Shown here: positions 51,921 through 59,967 of the stretch, piece by piece | Position numbering within the stretch: position 1 is the stretch's first letter | Layout: each line of letters begins with the position of its first letter | From: Lentisalinibacter orientalis | GTDB lineage: Bacteria; Pseudomonadota; Gammaproteobacteria; Steroidobacterales; Woeseiaceae | Direction: 5' to 3' | DNA length: 64,000 nucleotides | Assembly: GCF_040706535.1 (NCBI RefSeq) | Contig: NZ_JAPDRJ010000001.1 | Location: forward strand, 1,550,001 to 1,614,000 | Notes under the pieces: generated by a model | The model's database searches: none | The model's input: the letters and a program-made list of their open reading frames with translations, nothing else | Told to the model about the DNA's origin: nothing | Made by a program: the position numbers and the translations under genes

Positions 51921-52511
51921 CTAGCCGCCGCCCAGCAGCGAACGGTCGATGAGATCGCACAGGCAGTGGATCACCACGAGGTGCACTTCCTGGATCCGCG
52001 CGGTGCGCTCCGCCGGCACCCGTATCTCCACGTCGTCGGCACCCAGCATGCTGGCCATGCGGCCGCCGTCGCGCCCGGTCAGGGCCAGCACGGGCATACT
52101 GCGCTCGTGGGCGGCCGTGATGGCCCGGCAGACATTCTCCGAGTTGCCCGAGGTGGATATGGCCAGCAGCACGTCGCCCGGCCGGCCGAGTGCGCGGACC
52201 TGCTTGGAGAAGATCTCGTCGTAGGCGTAGTCGTTCGAGATGGACGTCAGCGTCGAGGAATCCGTGGTGAGCGCCAGCCCCGGCAGCCCGGGGCGCTCGC
52301 GCTCGAAGCGGTTCAGCAGCTCCGAGGAGAAGTGCTGCGCGTCGCCCGCCGAGCCGCCGTTGCCGCAGGACAGGATCTTGCCGTCTTCCAGCAGGCAGCG
52401 GGTGAGCATCGCGCCGCCGGCGGCGACGGGCAGCGCCAGGCTCTCCGTTGCGGCCTGCTTGACGGCGATGCTCTCGGCGAAGTGGTCTCTGACGATGCTC
52501 TCGGGTTCCAT
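51921..52511 (-). CDS. gmhA: SIS-domain protein: phosphoheptose isomerase GmhA / DnaA-associating DiaA
   Basis: This 196-residue SIS-domain protein has the phosphosugar-binding segments CGNGGSAGDAQHFSSEL near residue 49 and AISTSGNSENV near residue 116, and the C-terminal QEVHLVVIHCLCDLID helix with the Gln/His ligands of GmhA. GmhA makes heptose-7-phosphate, the HldE substrate. DiaA of E. coli is a close relative located in the same yraN neighbourhood that controls DnaA. Retained active-site residues and hldE at 1.7 kb favour GmhA function, but sequence alone does not settle it. Confidence 0.88.
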   Translation of the reverse strand: MEPESIVRDHFAESIAVKQAATESLALPVAAGGAMLTRCLLEDGKILSCGNGGSAGDAQHFSSELLNRFERERPGLPGLALTTDSSTLTSISNDYAYDEIFSKQVRALGRPGDVLLAISTSGNSENVCRAITAAHERSMPVLALTGRDGGRMASMLGADDVEIRVPAERTARIQEVHLVVIHCLCDLIDRSLLGGG

Positions 52512-52551
52512 GGCGGCTCTCTGCTTTCGGCGGTGCTCTCGTCTTTGGTCC

Positions 52552-52926
52552 TCACCAGGGTCGGAAGGCGTCCTGCAGCCATTGTAACCGTGGACGTCCG
52601 TCCGCGCTCACGTCGATGCAGACGACGTCAAAGCGGAATTCCATCTCCGCATAGCGGGGATGGCGGCAGAGAAACTGCTCCGTGGCGCGGACGATCCGGC
52701 GCTGCTTGGCCGGCGAGACGGAGTCACGAGCGCTGTAGCGTGCGCCGGCACCGCGGTAGCGGACCTCCACCACGATCAGCGTATTGCCGGCGCGCATGAG
52801 CAGGTCCAGCTCGCCCAGGCGGCAGTGGTAGTTCGCCGCGACGCACTGGAGCCCGGCGTTCTCGAGGTGGCGGCGGGCCAGCTCCTCGGCGCCGTCTCCT
52901 AGTCGCTGTCGGCCGGTGCGTCCCAC
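52552..52926 (-). CDS. yraN: YraN/UPF0102 family nuclease-fold protein
   Basis: This 124-residue protein has the restriction-endonuclease-like fold: GDGAEELARRHLENAGL near residue 10, then the Asp/Glu-x-Lys-type core GELDLLMRAGNTLIVVEVRYR near residue 38. Its substrate is unknown. The GTG at 52926 lies 28 bases inside the 3' end of lpoA, so the two are translationally linked. The order lpoA-yraN-gmhA/diaA is conserved in gammaproteobacteria. Confidence 0.93.
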   Translation of the reverse strand: MGRTGRQRLGDGAEELARRHLENAGLQCVAANYHCRLGELDLLMRAGNTLIVVEVRYRGAGARYSARDSVSPAKQRRIVRATEQFLCRHPRYAEMEFRFDVVCIDVSADGRPRLQWLQDAFRPW

Positions 52927-54872
52927 GTTGCCGGCGGCCGCTCCGGGGGCGAGTCACGGAGCAGGATGTCGATGCCCGGCGGCAGTTCGACCTCGTCCTC
53001 GGTCTCCGGTACCGGTTCCGCTACTGCGACGATCTCTCCCTGCTCGAAGGTGGCGAAGGGCAGGCGACGGTGGATCACGCCCCGCAGGTCCATGCTGAGT
53101 TCCCCGGTCATGCCCTGCAGCGGTTCTTCGAGGCCGCTGCCGGCGCCGTCCTGCAGCGCGCCGACCAGGCGGTACGCGTCGTAGCCCATGGCGTGCAGCC
53201 GGGACAGGGGGGCCGACCCCGGCCACAGCTCGGCGTAGGTGGCGCGCAGGCGTTCGATCTCCGCGCGCTCCGAGACGATCCAGGGGACCTCCGGGAAGAG
53301 CACGCCGTTCAGGTCGGAGTTGCTGCGGTCGTCGCGCTCGTTGATGGTCGAGGTGGCGTAGACGGGCAGACCGCCGGCGTAATGGAATCTGAGCTGCGGG
53401 CGCAGGAGGCGTGCGGTGGTGCCGTCGGCGGCGAGAAAGATGAAGTCGATGTCGCCGCGCCGCCGGGGTTCGAACTGCAGCGATCCGCCCACCACGCCGC
53501 GCAGCCGGCGGTAGCGCTGGATGCTCTCGTCGAGCAGCAGGAGATCCTCGATGGTGTCGGAGAAGTCGGCGGCGCCGGGCTGGTAGCGGCGGTAGTCCAG
53601 CAGCCTTCCGCCCGACTGGTTCAGCGAGGCGGCGAAGGCGCCCAGCACACGCTCGCCCCAGTCGGATGCGGGGACCAGCGCCACGCCCCGCGGGTGCTCG
53701 TCGATCACGACCCGCCGGCCGACCTGGGCCGCCTCGTCCTCCGGCGCCAGGGCGTACTGGTACAGGCCGGCGGGGGGGCGGACCTCCTCCGGCAGCGTGT
53801 TCAGCGCCAGCGTCGGTACCGCGATCTCCACTCCCGTGGCGATGTCCATCACCGAGGGCTTCAACAGCGGGCCGATGACGAATTCGGCGCCGTCCTCCAC
53901 CGCCTGCTGGTAGGCGTAGACGTTGCCTTCGGTGGCGACGTCGTAGAAGCGGATGAGCGGCTTCATGCCCTCGCGGAAGTCGTTGAACCAGGCGCCGAGA
54001 ATGCCGTCGCGGATGGCCGCCCCGGCCCGGCCGCTGCGGCCGGAGAGAGGCAGCAGCACGCCGATCTGGCGGGGATAGGCGCCTGCCGCCATGTCGACGT
54101 TCAGCAGGGAGGGCACCAGGTCGGCCAGTGCCGGGTGCCGCGGATACGACCGGCGCCAGTCCATGACGCCGCGACGGAAGGCCAGGGTATCCGCGGCGGC
54201 GGCGGTGCCGGTCAGCCCGAGTTCGAGCCAGCCCCGTATGGTCGGGTCGGACGCCTCTGCCAGCGCCGCCTCCAGTTGCGCCGGCGGCGTGCCGATGAGG
54301 CCCGCCCAGATGATCTCGTGATTCGTGCGCACGGCCCGGGCGTCGTCCAGCCACAGTTCCCGCCGCACCAGCAGTTCCAGGGCCTCCCGGGTGTTGCCCG
54401 TGTCGAACAGCGCCGCGCCCCGCAGCGCATCCCGGCGCAGGCGTTGCTCCACCCGCAGGCTCAGGTCGTCCAGGGCCTGCAGACGCTCGAGCGCAGCGGC
54501 CGCTTCGCCGACTGCGAGATCCAGACGTGCGGCAGTCAGCGCCCAGTCGGTGGCGAGATCGGAGTCCGCCGGCTTCTCGGTGCTGGCGAAGGCGGTCCGT
54601 GCCCGGGCGATATCGCCGGCGCGCATCCATTCCTCCACTGCCAGCAGGGTCAGGCGGGTGCGCTGGTCGCCGGCCGCGTCGCCGGCCAGCGCGATGTAGA
54701 TGCGCGCTGCGTCCTGGTGGCGGCCGGCTGCCGCCAGCGAGCCGGCGCGGGCCTCGGCCTGGGGATAGCCGGTGCCGCCGGGCGTGGTCTGGCAGCCGGC
54801 GGCGAAAACCGCGGCGAGCAGTAGCGCCAGGATGCGCAGGGCGGCTTGCCCTCGCGTGTAGTTGCCATGCAC
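52899..54872 (-). CDS. lpoA: Penicillin-binding protein activator LpoA, lipoprotein
   Basis: LpoA is an outer-membrane lipoprotein that activates PBP1a from outside the peptidoglycan. The 657-residue protein has a signal peptide with lipobox AAGC near residue 24, a TPR-like helical N-domain (to about 300) and a periplasmic-binding-protein-like C-domain starting IGVLLPLSGRSGRAG near residue 320. The GTG at 54872 is preceded by GAGGAA at a good distance. An ATG at 54890 would add six residues but overlaps the divergent rsmI start region. The long frame to 55199 is a shadow of rsmI. Confidence 0.9.
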   Translation of the reverse strand: MHGNYTRGQAALRILALLLAAVFAAGCQTTPGGTGYPQAEARAGSLAAAGRHQDAARIYIALAGDAAGDQRTRLTLLAVEEWMRAGDIARARTAFASTEKPADSDLATDWALTAARLDLAVGEAAAALERLQALDDLSLRVEQRLRRDALRGAALFDTGNTREALELLVRRELWLDDARAVRTNHEIIWAGLIGTPPAQLEAALAEASDPTIRGWLELGLTGTAAAADTLAFRRGVMDWRRSYPRHPALADLVPSLLNVDMAAGAYPRQIGVLLPLSGRSGRAGAAIRDGILGAWFNDFREGMKPLIRFYDVATEGNVYAYQQAVEDGAEFVIGPLLKPSVMDIATGVEIAVPTLALNTLPEEVRPPAGLYQYALAPEDEAAQVGRRVVIDEHPRGVALVPASDWGERVLGAFAASLNQSGGRLLDYRRYQPGAADFSDTIEDLLLLDESIQRYRRLRGVVGGSLQFEPRRRGDIDFIFLAADGTTARLLRPQLRFHYAGGLPVYATSTINERDDRSNSDLNGVLFPEVPWIVSERAEIERLRATYAELWPGSAPLSRLHAMGYDAYRLVGALQDGAGSGLEEPLQGMTGELSMDLRGVIHRRLPFATFEQGEIVAVAEPVPETEDEVELPPGIDILLRDSPPERPPATWDAPADSD

Positions 54873-54903
54873 GATGCGACGATTCCTCATGAAAGATCCC
54901 GAG

Positions 54904-55785
54904 ATGGCCAGAGCCGCTGGAGAGAGCACACCGGCGCCGGATACCGCCGGAGTACTGTACGTCGTCGCCACGCCCATCGGCAATCTGGACGATCTGTCCG
55001 TGCGGGCGCGGGACACGCTCGGGGCGGTCGACCTGATCGCAGCGGAGGATACCCGGCACACCCGGCGATTGCTAACGCATTTCGGCATCAAAAAGCCCCT
55101 TTTCGCGCTGCACGAGCACAACGAGGAGCAGGCGATACCGGGCCTCGTCGAGCGTCTCGGCGCCGGCGAATCCGTGGCGCTGGTGAGCGATGCGGGCACG
55201 CCGCTGGTGAGCGACCCCGGTTACCGCCTGGTGCGGGCGGCGGCGGCCGCGGGCCTGACGGTCTCGCCCGTCCCGGGTCCCTGTGCCGCGGTCGCCGCCC
55301 TCAGCGCGGCGGGGTTGCCGACGGACCGTTTCGTGTTCCTCGGTTTCCCGCCGGCGCGGCGCGAGGCCCGCCGGTCATGGCTGGAGGCGCTGCGCGCAGA
55401 CCCGCGCACGCTGGTCCTCTACGAATCCGTGCATCGCTGCGGCGAATTGCTGGAGGATCTGGCAGCCGTACTCGGGTCCGACCGTCCCGTCGTGATCGGG
55501 CGTGAACTCACCAAGACCCACGAGACCTTCCACCGGGGCAGCGCGGGCGGCCTGGCCGCGGCCTGGCGGGACGGCGCCGTCACGGCCAGAGGGGAGTTCG
55601 TCGTGTGCGTGGGCGGCGCGCCGCCGGCCGGGGGAGACGAGGACGCCGCGGAAGCCGACCGGGTGCTCGGCCTATTGCTGGAGGAACTGCCGGTGAAGAC
55701 CGCCGCGAAGCTGGCGGCCCGGCTGACCGGCGCGCCCAGGAACCGCCTGTACCGCCGCGCCCTGGCGCTGAAAGGGGACGACTGA
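54904..55785 (+). CDS. rsmI: 16S rRNA (cytidine-1402-2'-O)-methyltransferase
   Basis: RsmI methylates the 2'-OH of C1402 in the ribosomal P site; RsmH in this window modifies the same nucleotide at N4. The 293-residue tetrapyrrole-methylase-fold enzyme has VLYVVATPIGNLDDLSVRA near residue 17, AAEDTRHTRRLL, LVSDAGTPLVSDPG near residue 92 and VPGPCAAVAALSAAGLPTD. The ATG at 54904 gives the usual short N-terminus; ATG 54889 is possible. It is divergent from lpoA, with about 31 bases between starts, and reads toward rnpB. Confidence 0.93.
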   Translation: MARAAGESTPAPDTAGVLYVVATPIGNLDDLSVRARDTLGAVDLIAAEDTRHTRRLLTHFGIKKPLFALHEHNEEQAIPGLVERLGAGESVALVSDAGTPLVSDPGYRLVRAAAAAGLTVSPVPGPCAAVAALSAAGLPTDRFVFLGFPPARREARRSWLEALRADPRTLVLYESVHRCGELLEDLAAVLGSDRPVVIGRELTKTHETFHRGSAGGLAAAWRDGAVTARGEFVVCVGGAPPAGGDEDAAEADRVLGLLLEELPVKTAAKLAARLTGAPRNRLYRRALALKGDD

Positions 55786-55804
55786 GACGCCGCCCACGGG
55801 ATGC

Positions 55805-55833
55805 TTGATTCCGCTGCCGGCTTGCCCTAATTT
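55805..55833 (+). promoter_or_regulatory. sigma70 promoter of rnpB
   Basis: TTGATT (55805-55810) and TAATTT (55828-55833) with a 17-base spacer. The first base of the predicted RNase P RNA (55841) lies eight bases after the -10, so the promoter positions the 5' end well. Confidence 0.8.
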
Positions 55834-55840
55834 GGATCAC

Positions 55841-56203
55841 GGAGCCGGCCAGGCAATCGCCCCGCCTCGTGCGGGGAGGAAAGTCCGGGCTCCCTCGGAC
55901 AGGACGCCAGGTAACGCCTGGGGGGCGCGAGCCCACGGAAAGTGCAACAGAAAGCATACCGCCGAAGTGCCGCGAGGCGCTGGTAAGGGTGAAATGGTGC
56001 GGTAAGAGCGCACCGCGCGGGTGGTAACACGCCGCGGCAAGGTAAACCCCGTCCGGAGCAAGACCAAATAGGGGAGTGCGCGGCGCGAGCCGCACCGTCG
56101 GTCCCGAACGGACTCCCGGGTAGGTCGCTAGAGGCAGCCGGTGACGGCTGCCCCAGATGAATGATTGCCCTCGACAGAACCCGGCTTACCGGCCGGCTCC
56201 TTT
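55841..56203 (+). ncRNA. rnpB: RNase P RNA, bacterial class A
   Basis: This is the catalytic RNA that trims 5' leaders of tRNA precursors. The 5' arm GGAGCCGGCC (55841-55850) pairs with GGCCGGCTCC (56191-56200) as P1. Invariant blocks are GAGGAAAGTCCGGGCTCC, GCCAGGTAACGCCTGG, CAACAGAAAGCA, GTAAGGGTGAAA, GGTGCGGTAAGAGCGCACC, AGACCAAATAGGGG and ACAGAACCCGGCTTA. P2 (GGCAATC with GATTGCC) is clear. The P3 region is a short 6-bp hairpin (CCCCGC-CTCGT-GCGGGG) rather than the long bulged P3 of E. coli. It is preceded by its own promoter and lies between rsmI and mraZ, as in Pseudomonas. Confidence 0.98.
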
Positions 56204-56370
56204 CTTGATTACGGACCCCGGTGGGGAGGGCGAGAGCCCTTTCCACCCCGGTTTGCGCAACCCGCCGCGGCCGCGGCCCCCGTCCGCCCCCTGTCGCCGA
56301 TCGGCGACAGCCTGCTTAGCCCGGCCTGAAAATGGGCATTTAAGCTACTGATTTTCGTCTTTATATGCGT
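56204..56370. other. Structured non-coding gap between rnpB and mraZ
   Basis: No gene is supported here. The stretch holds a 12-bp hairpin with GAGA loop (56220-56247; two G-T pairs; no T-run), a perfect 20-bp palindrome made of CTGTCGCCGA and its complement (56291-56310), and an A+T-rich patch (56330-56370) with TTTAAG and TATATG 17 bases apart. Purpose unknown; the first hairpin could mark the end of the rnpB precursor. Confidence 0.6.
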
Positions 56371-56373
56371 TGA

Positions 56374-56399
56374 CCCGATCCCGCCGGGTCGGGCCTTTT
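56374..56399 (+). terminator. Rho-independent terminator upstream of the mra operon
   Basis: The stem CCCGATCC/GGGTCGGG (8 bp, one T-G pair) around the loop CGCC is followed by CCTTTT. It lies 46 bases before the mraZ -35 and would insulate the dcw cluster from rnpB-side transcription. Confidence 0.65.
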
Positions 56400-56444
56400 C
56401 CCCGCTAAGTCCCTGTCCCGCAAGTGATAATCCGCGCACCGATA

Positions 56445-56473
56445 TTGACGCCTCCGAGGGCGGTCCCTATAGT
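56445..56473 (+). promoter_or_regulatory. sigma70 promoter of the mraZ/dcw operon
   Basis: TTGACG (56445-56450) and TATAGT (56468-56473) with a 17-base spacer, about 55 bases upstream of the mraZ ATG. It is close to consensus and immediately followed by the MraZ boxes. Confidence 0.8.
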
Positions 56474-56481
56474 GTCGAAAA

Positions 56482-56507
56482 GTGGTGAAAAGTGGGAATA
56501 GTTGGGA
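56482..56507 (+). promoter_or_regulatory. MraZ operator: three direct repeats, 10-bp period
   Basis: GTGGTG (56482-56487), GTGGGA (56492-56497) and TTGGGA (56502-56507) are spaced by exactly ten bases just downstream of the -10, with a possible degraded fourth box GTGTCG at 56472-56477. MraZ is known to bind such TGGG-type direct repeats and repress its own operon. Position at the start point fits roadblock or occlusion. Confidence 0.8.
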
Positions 56508-56528
56508 TTACAGGGGGTCCCGCCACGC

Positions 56529-56984
56529 ATGTTTCGAGGTCCTACCAAAGTCACGCTGGACGCCAAAGGGCGCCTGGCGATACCGACGCGCTACCGCGAG
56601 CGGCTCGCGGCGCGTTGCGACGGGCACCTCGTTGTCACCGTAGACCGGGATTACTGCCTCCTTATCTATCCGTTGCCCGACTGGGAGGAGATCGAGCGCA
56701 AGCTCGTGCGGCTGCCGGCTCTCGACCGGAAGGCGCGGCGGCTGCAGCGCCTCATGGTGGGTCATGCGACAGAGGTCGAACTCGATGGCCATGGCCGCAT
56801 TCTACTCTCGAAGGAGCTGCGGGAGTTTGCCGGGCTCGAGAAGCACACGGTGCTGATCGGGCAGGGCAACAAGTTCGAGTTATGGGACGAGGAGCGCTGG
56901 AACGAGAAGCGCGACTCGTGGTTGGCAGACGAGGAAGGCGACGAGCTGCCGCTGTCGGCGGAACTCGAGTCGCTCTCCTTATAA
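56529..56984 (+). CDS. mraZ: Transcriptional regulator MraZ
   Basis: MraZ is an AbrB/SpoVT-like ring-forming DNA-binding protein that controls the division and cell-wall cluster. The 151-residue protein has the two SpoVT/AbrB repeats (TLDAKGRLAIPTRYRERL near residue 8 and VELDGHGRILLSKELREFAGL near residue 83), each with the DxxGR DNA-binding loop. The ATG at 56529 gives the conserved start MFRG; SD AGGGGG lies about 11 bases upstream. It opens the dcw cluster and has its own operator in front. Confidence 0.97.
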   Translation: MFRGPTKVTLDAKGRLAIPTRYRERLAARCDGHLVVTVDRDYCLLIYPLPDWEEIERKLVRLPALDRKARRLQRLMVGHATEVELDGHGRILLSKELREFAGLEKHTVLIGQGNKFELWDEERWNEKRDSWLADEEGDELPLSAELESLSL

Positions 56985-57005
56985 GAACAAGGTGGTTGGC
57001 GCCGA

Positions 57006-57935
57006 GTGACTGAGCATATCCCGGTCCTTCTGGCCGAGGTGCTGGAGGGTCTGGCGATACGGCCCGACGGTCTCTACATCGATGCGACCTTCGGCCGGGG
57101 CGGTCACAGCGCGGCAATTCTGGAAAGACTGGGTCCCGTCGGCAGGCTGCTGGCGATAGACCGGGACGAAGAGGCGGTCGCCGCCGGACGGGAACGGTTT
57201 TCGGAAGACAAGCGGTTTCGTATCGAACGGGGGAATTTCTCGGATCTCGGGACTATCGCGGTCAGGCACGGCTTCGGCGGCAGGACCGACGGGATTCTCT
57301 TCGATCTGGGGGTTTCCTCGCCACAGCTGGACGACGCGGAGCGCGGCTTCAGCTTCAGACAGGACGGCCCGCTGGACATGCGGATGGACAGGCAGGAAGG
57401 CCCGAGCGCAGGCGACTGGCTGAACCGGGTATCGGAGCGCGAGTTGCGAGAGGTGTTGAAAACCTACGGCGAGGAACGGCAGGCGACGCGCATCGCCCGG
57501 GCCGTGGTTCGCGTGCGGGAAGAAGCCCCGCTCGCCACCACGGGTCAGCTCGCCGGGATCGTCGAGTCGGTGCTCGGGAGGCGCAAGCCCGGCGAGCGGC
57601 ATCCGGCCACGAAGACGTTCCAGGCGATCCGCATCTATCTCAACCGGGAGCTCGAGTCGATCACCGAGGCGCTGTCCCGGGTGCGCGAGGTCCTCGCACC
57701 CGGCGGGCGGCTCGCCGTGATCAGCTTCCACTCGCTGGAGGACCGCATCGTGAAGCGCTTCATGCGCGAGGCTTCGCTGGACGACGAACGCTACCGGGGC
57801 CTGCCCGAGGTGCCGCCCGCGGCACGCGCCTGGCTCCGGCTGGTGGGCAAGCCGCTGACGCCTTCGGCGGAGGAAGCGGATGCGAACCCCCGGGCCCGCA
57901 GCGCGCGGCTGCGTGTGGCGGAGAAGGTGGCATGA
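57006..57935 (+). CDS. rsmH: 16S rRNA (cytosine-1402-N4)-methyltransferase
   Basis: RsmH (MraW) methylates N4 of C1402, the nucleotide also modified by RsmI. The 309-residue protein has IPVLLAEVLEGL at the start, the SAM motif DATFGRGGHSAAIL near residue 25, LFDLGVSSPQLDDAERGFSFRQDGPLDMRM near residue 99, and SFHSLEDRIVKRFMRE toward the end. It starts at a GTG 22 bases after mraZ and overlaps ftsL by four bases (ATGA). Confidence 0.97.
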   Translation: MTEHIPVLLAEVLEGLAIRPDGLYIDATFGRGGHSAAILERLGPVGRLLAIDRDEEAVAAGRERFSEDKRFRIERGNFSDLGTIAVRHGFGGRTDGILFDLGVSSPQLDDAERGFSFRQDGPLDMRMDRQEGPSAGDWLNRVSERELREVLKTYGEERQATRIARAVVRVREEAPLATTGQLAGIVESVLGRRKPGERHPATKTFQAIRIYLNRELESITEALSRVREVLAPGGRLAVISFHSLEDRIVKRFMREASLDDERYRGLPEVPPAARAWLRLVGKPLTPSAEEADANPRARSARLRVAEKVA

Positions 57936-58234
57936 GCCGGCAGCCGATGAAGACGCTGCCGGCTACGGTGCCCCTGGGCCTCACGCTGGTGCTCGCGCTG
58001 GCGTGCGTGGCCTCGGCGATGGCGATCATTCACACGCGCCAGGAGTCGCGGGAGCTGTTCGTGCAGCTGCAGGAGCTCAGCGGCGAGCGGGACGCGCTGA
58101 ACATCGAATGGGGCCGGCTGCAGATCGAACAGAGCGCGTATGCCACCCATGCGCGGGTGGAGCGCATCGCGCGCCGCGACCTGGAACTCGAGCGGCCGCA
58201 GACCAGTGACATCTACATCGTGAAACCGGAATGA
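57932..58234 (+). CDS. ftsL: Cell division protein FtsL
   Basis: FtsL is a small bitopic divisome protein that forms a complex with FtsB and FtsQ and activates FtsWI. The 100-residue protein has a short cytosolic tail, one transmembrane helix (about 12-32) and a periplasmic coiled coil (about 35-75: ELFVQLQELSGERDALNIEW). The C-terminal DLELERPQTSDIYIVKPE is typical. It overlaps both rsmH and ftsI by four bases, so its translation is coupled on both sides. Confidence 0.93.
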   Translation: MSRQPMKTLPATVPLGLTLVLALACVASAMAIIHTRQESRELFVQLQELSGERDALNIEWGRLQIEQSAYATHARVERIARRDLELERPQTSDIYIVKPE

Positions 58235-59967
58235 AGAAGGGAGCGCGCAAGAAAGAGCAGGCGGTGCGGCGGTTCCGCAACCGCAGCGCGCTGGTGCTCG
58301 GCTTCTTCGCCCTGACGGCCACGGCGCTGGTGGCGCGCGCCGTCGACCTGCAGGTGCTGAACAACGACTTCCTGGCGCGGGAGGCGGACGCGCGCCACCT
58401 GCGCACCGCGAAGATCTCCGCACATCGCGGCGCCATCACCGACCGCAACGGCGAGCCGCTGGCGGTCTCGACCCCGGTGGACAGCATCTGGGCGAACCCG
58501 GGCCAGCTCGCGCCCGCCGCCGAAGAAGTGCCGAAGCTGGCCAGCCTGCTCGACCTGGACCCCGAGCAGCTCATGCGCCGGCTCACCCGCAACATGGACC
58601 GGGAGTTCGTCTACCTGCGCCGTCACCTCGCGCCGGACCGCGCGGACCGGGTACAGGCGCAAGACCTGCCCGGCGTGAACGTGCTGCGCGAATACCGGCG
58701 CTTCTATCCCGCCGGCGAGGTCACCGGCCATCTTCTCGGCTTCACCGACATCGACGATTCGGGCCAGGAGGGCCTCGAGTTCGCGTTCGATCACTGGCTC
58801 GCCGGCGAGCCCGGCGCCAAGCGCGTGCTGAAGGACAACCGGGGGCGCTCCATCGAGGACGTCGAGAGCATCAGCCCGCCCCGGCACGGGCGCACGCTCG
58901 CCGCCAGCATCGACCTCACCATCCAGTATCTGGCCTACCGCGAGCTGAAGGCCGCGGTTCGACGCCACGGCGCCGCCGCGGGCTCCATCGTGGTGCTGGA
59001 CGTGGACACCGGCGAGGTGCTGGCCATGGTGAACCAGCCCGCCTACAACCCGAACGACCGCTCCCAGCTGACCGTGGAGCGCTACCGCAACCGGGCGGTC
59101 ACCGACATCCTGGAGCCCGGTTCCAGCGTGAAGCCGCTGGTCATGGCAGCGGCGCTCGAGAGCGGTCGGTTCCGGCCGGGCAGCATCGTCGATACCGGGC
59201 CGGGCTGGGTCGAGGTGGGCGCGAAGCGCATCGAGGATACCGAGGACCTGGGTCCGATCGACCTCACGACGGTGCTGGCGCGCTCCAGCAACGTCGGCAT
59301 GACGAAGGTCGCCATGTCGCTGGAGCCGGAGCAGCTCTGGCAGACCCTGTCGGGGTTCGGTATCGGCAGTCTCACCTCCTGCGGCTTCCCCGGCGAGTCG
59401 GCGGGACTGCTGAGCCACTACAACCACTGGCAGCCGATCAGCCAGGCGACGCTGGCCTATGGCTACGGCCTGTCGGTGACGCCGCTGCAGCTCGCGCGGG
59501 CGTACGCGGTGATCGGCAGCGGCGGCCTGATGCGGCCGGTGTCGCTGCTGCGGCTGGACGAGCCGCCCCCGGCGGATCGGGTCATCTCCGAATCCGCCGC
59601 GCGGCAGGTGCTCGCGATGATGGAACAGGTGGTGCTGCCCGGCGGCACGGGTACGCGGGCGGACGTGCCCGGATACCGCATCGCCGGCAAGACCGGCACG
59701 GCGCGGAAGTTCGCGGCGGGAGGCTACTCCGAGGATCGCTATCTCGCCATCTTCGCCGGCCTCGCGCCGGCCAGCGATCCGCGGCTCGCCGTGGTGGTCG
59801 TGATCGACGAGCCGACGGGCGACGCCTACTACGGCGGCCAGGTGTCCGCGCCGGTATTCGCCCGGGTGACCTCGGAAGCGCTGCGCCTGCTAGCCGTGCC
59901 GCCGGACGACCTGCCGGTGCGCCAGCCCGGCGAGGTCGTGCAGGCGATGCAGGCGGCGGGACGATGA
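58231..59967 (+). CDS. ftsI: Peptidoglycan transpeptidase FtsI (PBP3)
   Basis: FtsI is the septal D,D-transpeptidase. The 578-residue class B PBP has a basic N-terminus, one membrane helix (about 20-40), a pedestal domain with HRGAITDRNGEPLAVS near residue 67 and a transpeptidase domain. The active-site motifs are SSVK (Ser298, Lys301), the SSN triad and KTGT (487-490). The tail of about 30 residues after DLPVR is usual. The start overlaps ftsL and the end overlaps murE, both as ATGA. Confidence 0.97.
   Translation: MKKGARKKEQAVRRFRNRSALVLGFFALTATALVARAVDLQVLNNDFLAREADARHLRTAKISAHRGAITDRNGEPLAVSTPVDSIWANPGQLAPAAEEVPKLASLLDLDPEQLMRRLTRNMDREFVYLRRHLAPDRADRVQAQDLPGVNVLREYRRFYPAGEVTGHLLGFTDIDDSGQEGLEFAFDHWLAGEPGAKRVLKDNRGRSIEDVESISPPRHGRTLAASIDLTIQYLAYRELKAAVRRHGAAAGSIVVLDVDTGEVLAMVNQPAYNPNDRSQLTVERYRNRAVTDILEPGSSVKPLVMAAALESGRFRPGSIVDTGPGWVEVGAKRIEDTEDLGPIDLTTVLARSSNVGMTKVAMSLEPEQLWQTLSGFGIGSLTSCGFPGESAGLLSHYNHWQPISQATLAYGYGLSVTPLQLARAYAVIGSGGLMRPVSLLRLDEPPPADRVISESAARQVLAMMEQVVLPGGTGTRADVPGYRIAGKTGTARKFAAGGYSEDRYLAIFAGLAPASDPRLAVVVVIDEPTGDAYYGGQVSAPVFARVTSEALRLLAVPPDDLPVRQPGEVVQAMQAAGR

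Noticed and set aside
55580..56246. Short frames on both strands across RNase P RNA
   Set aside because: The region is the structured RNA itself, and none of the frames has an SD or a recognisable motif.
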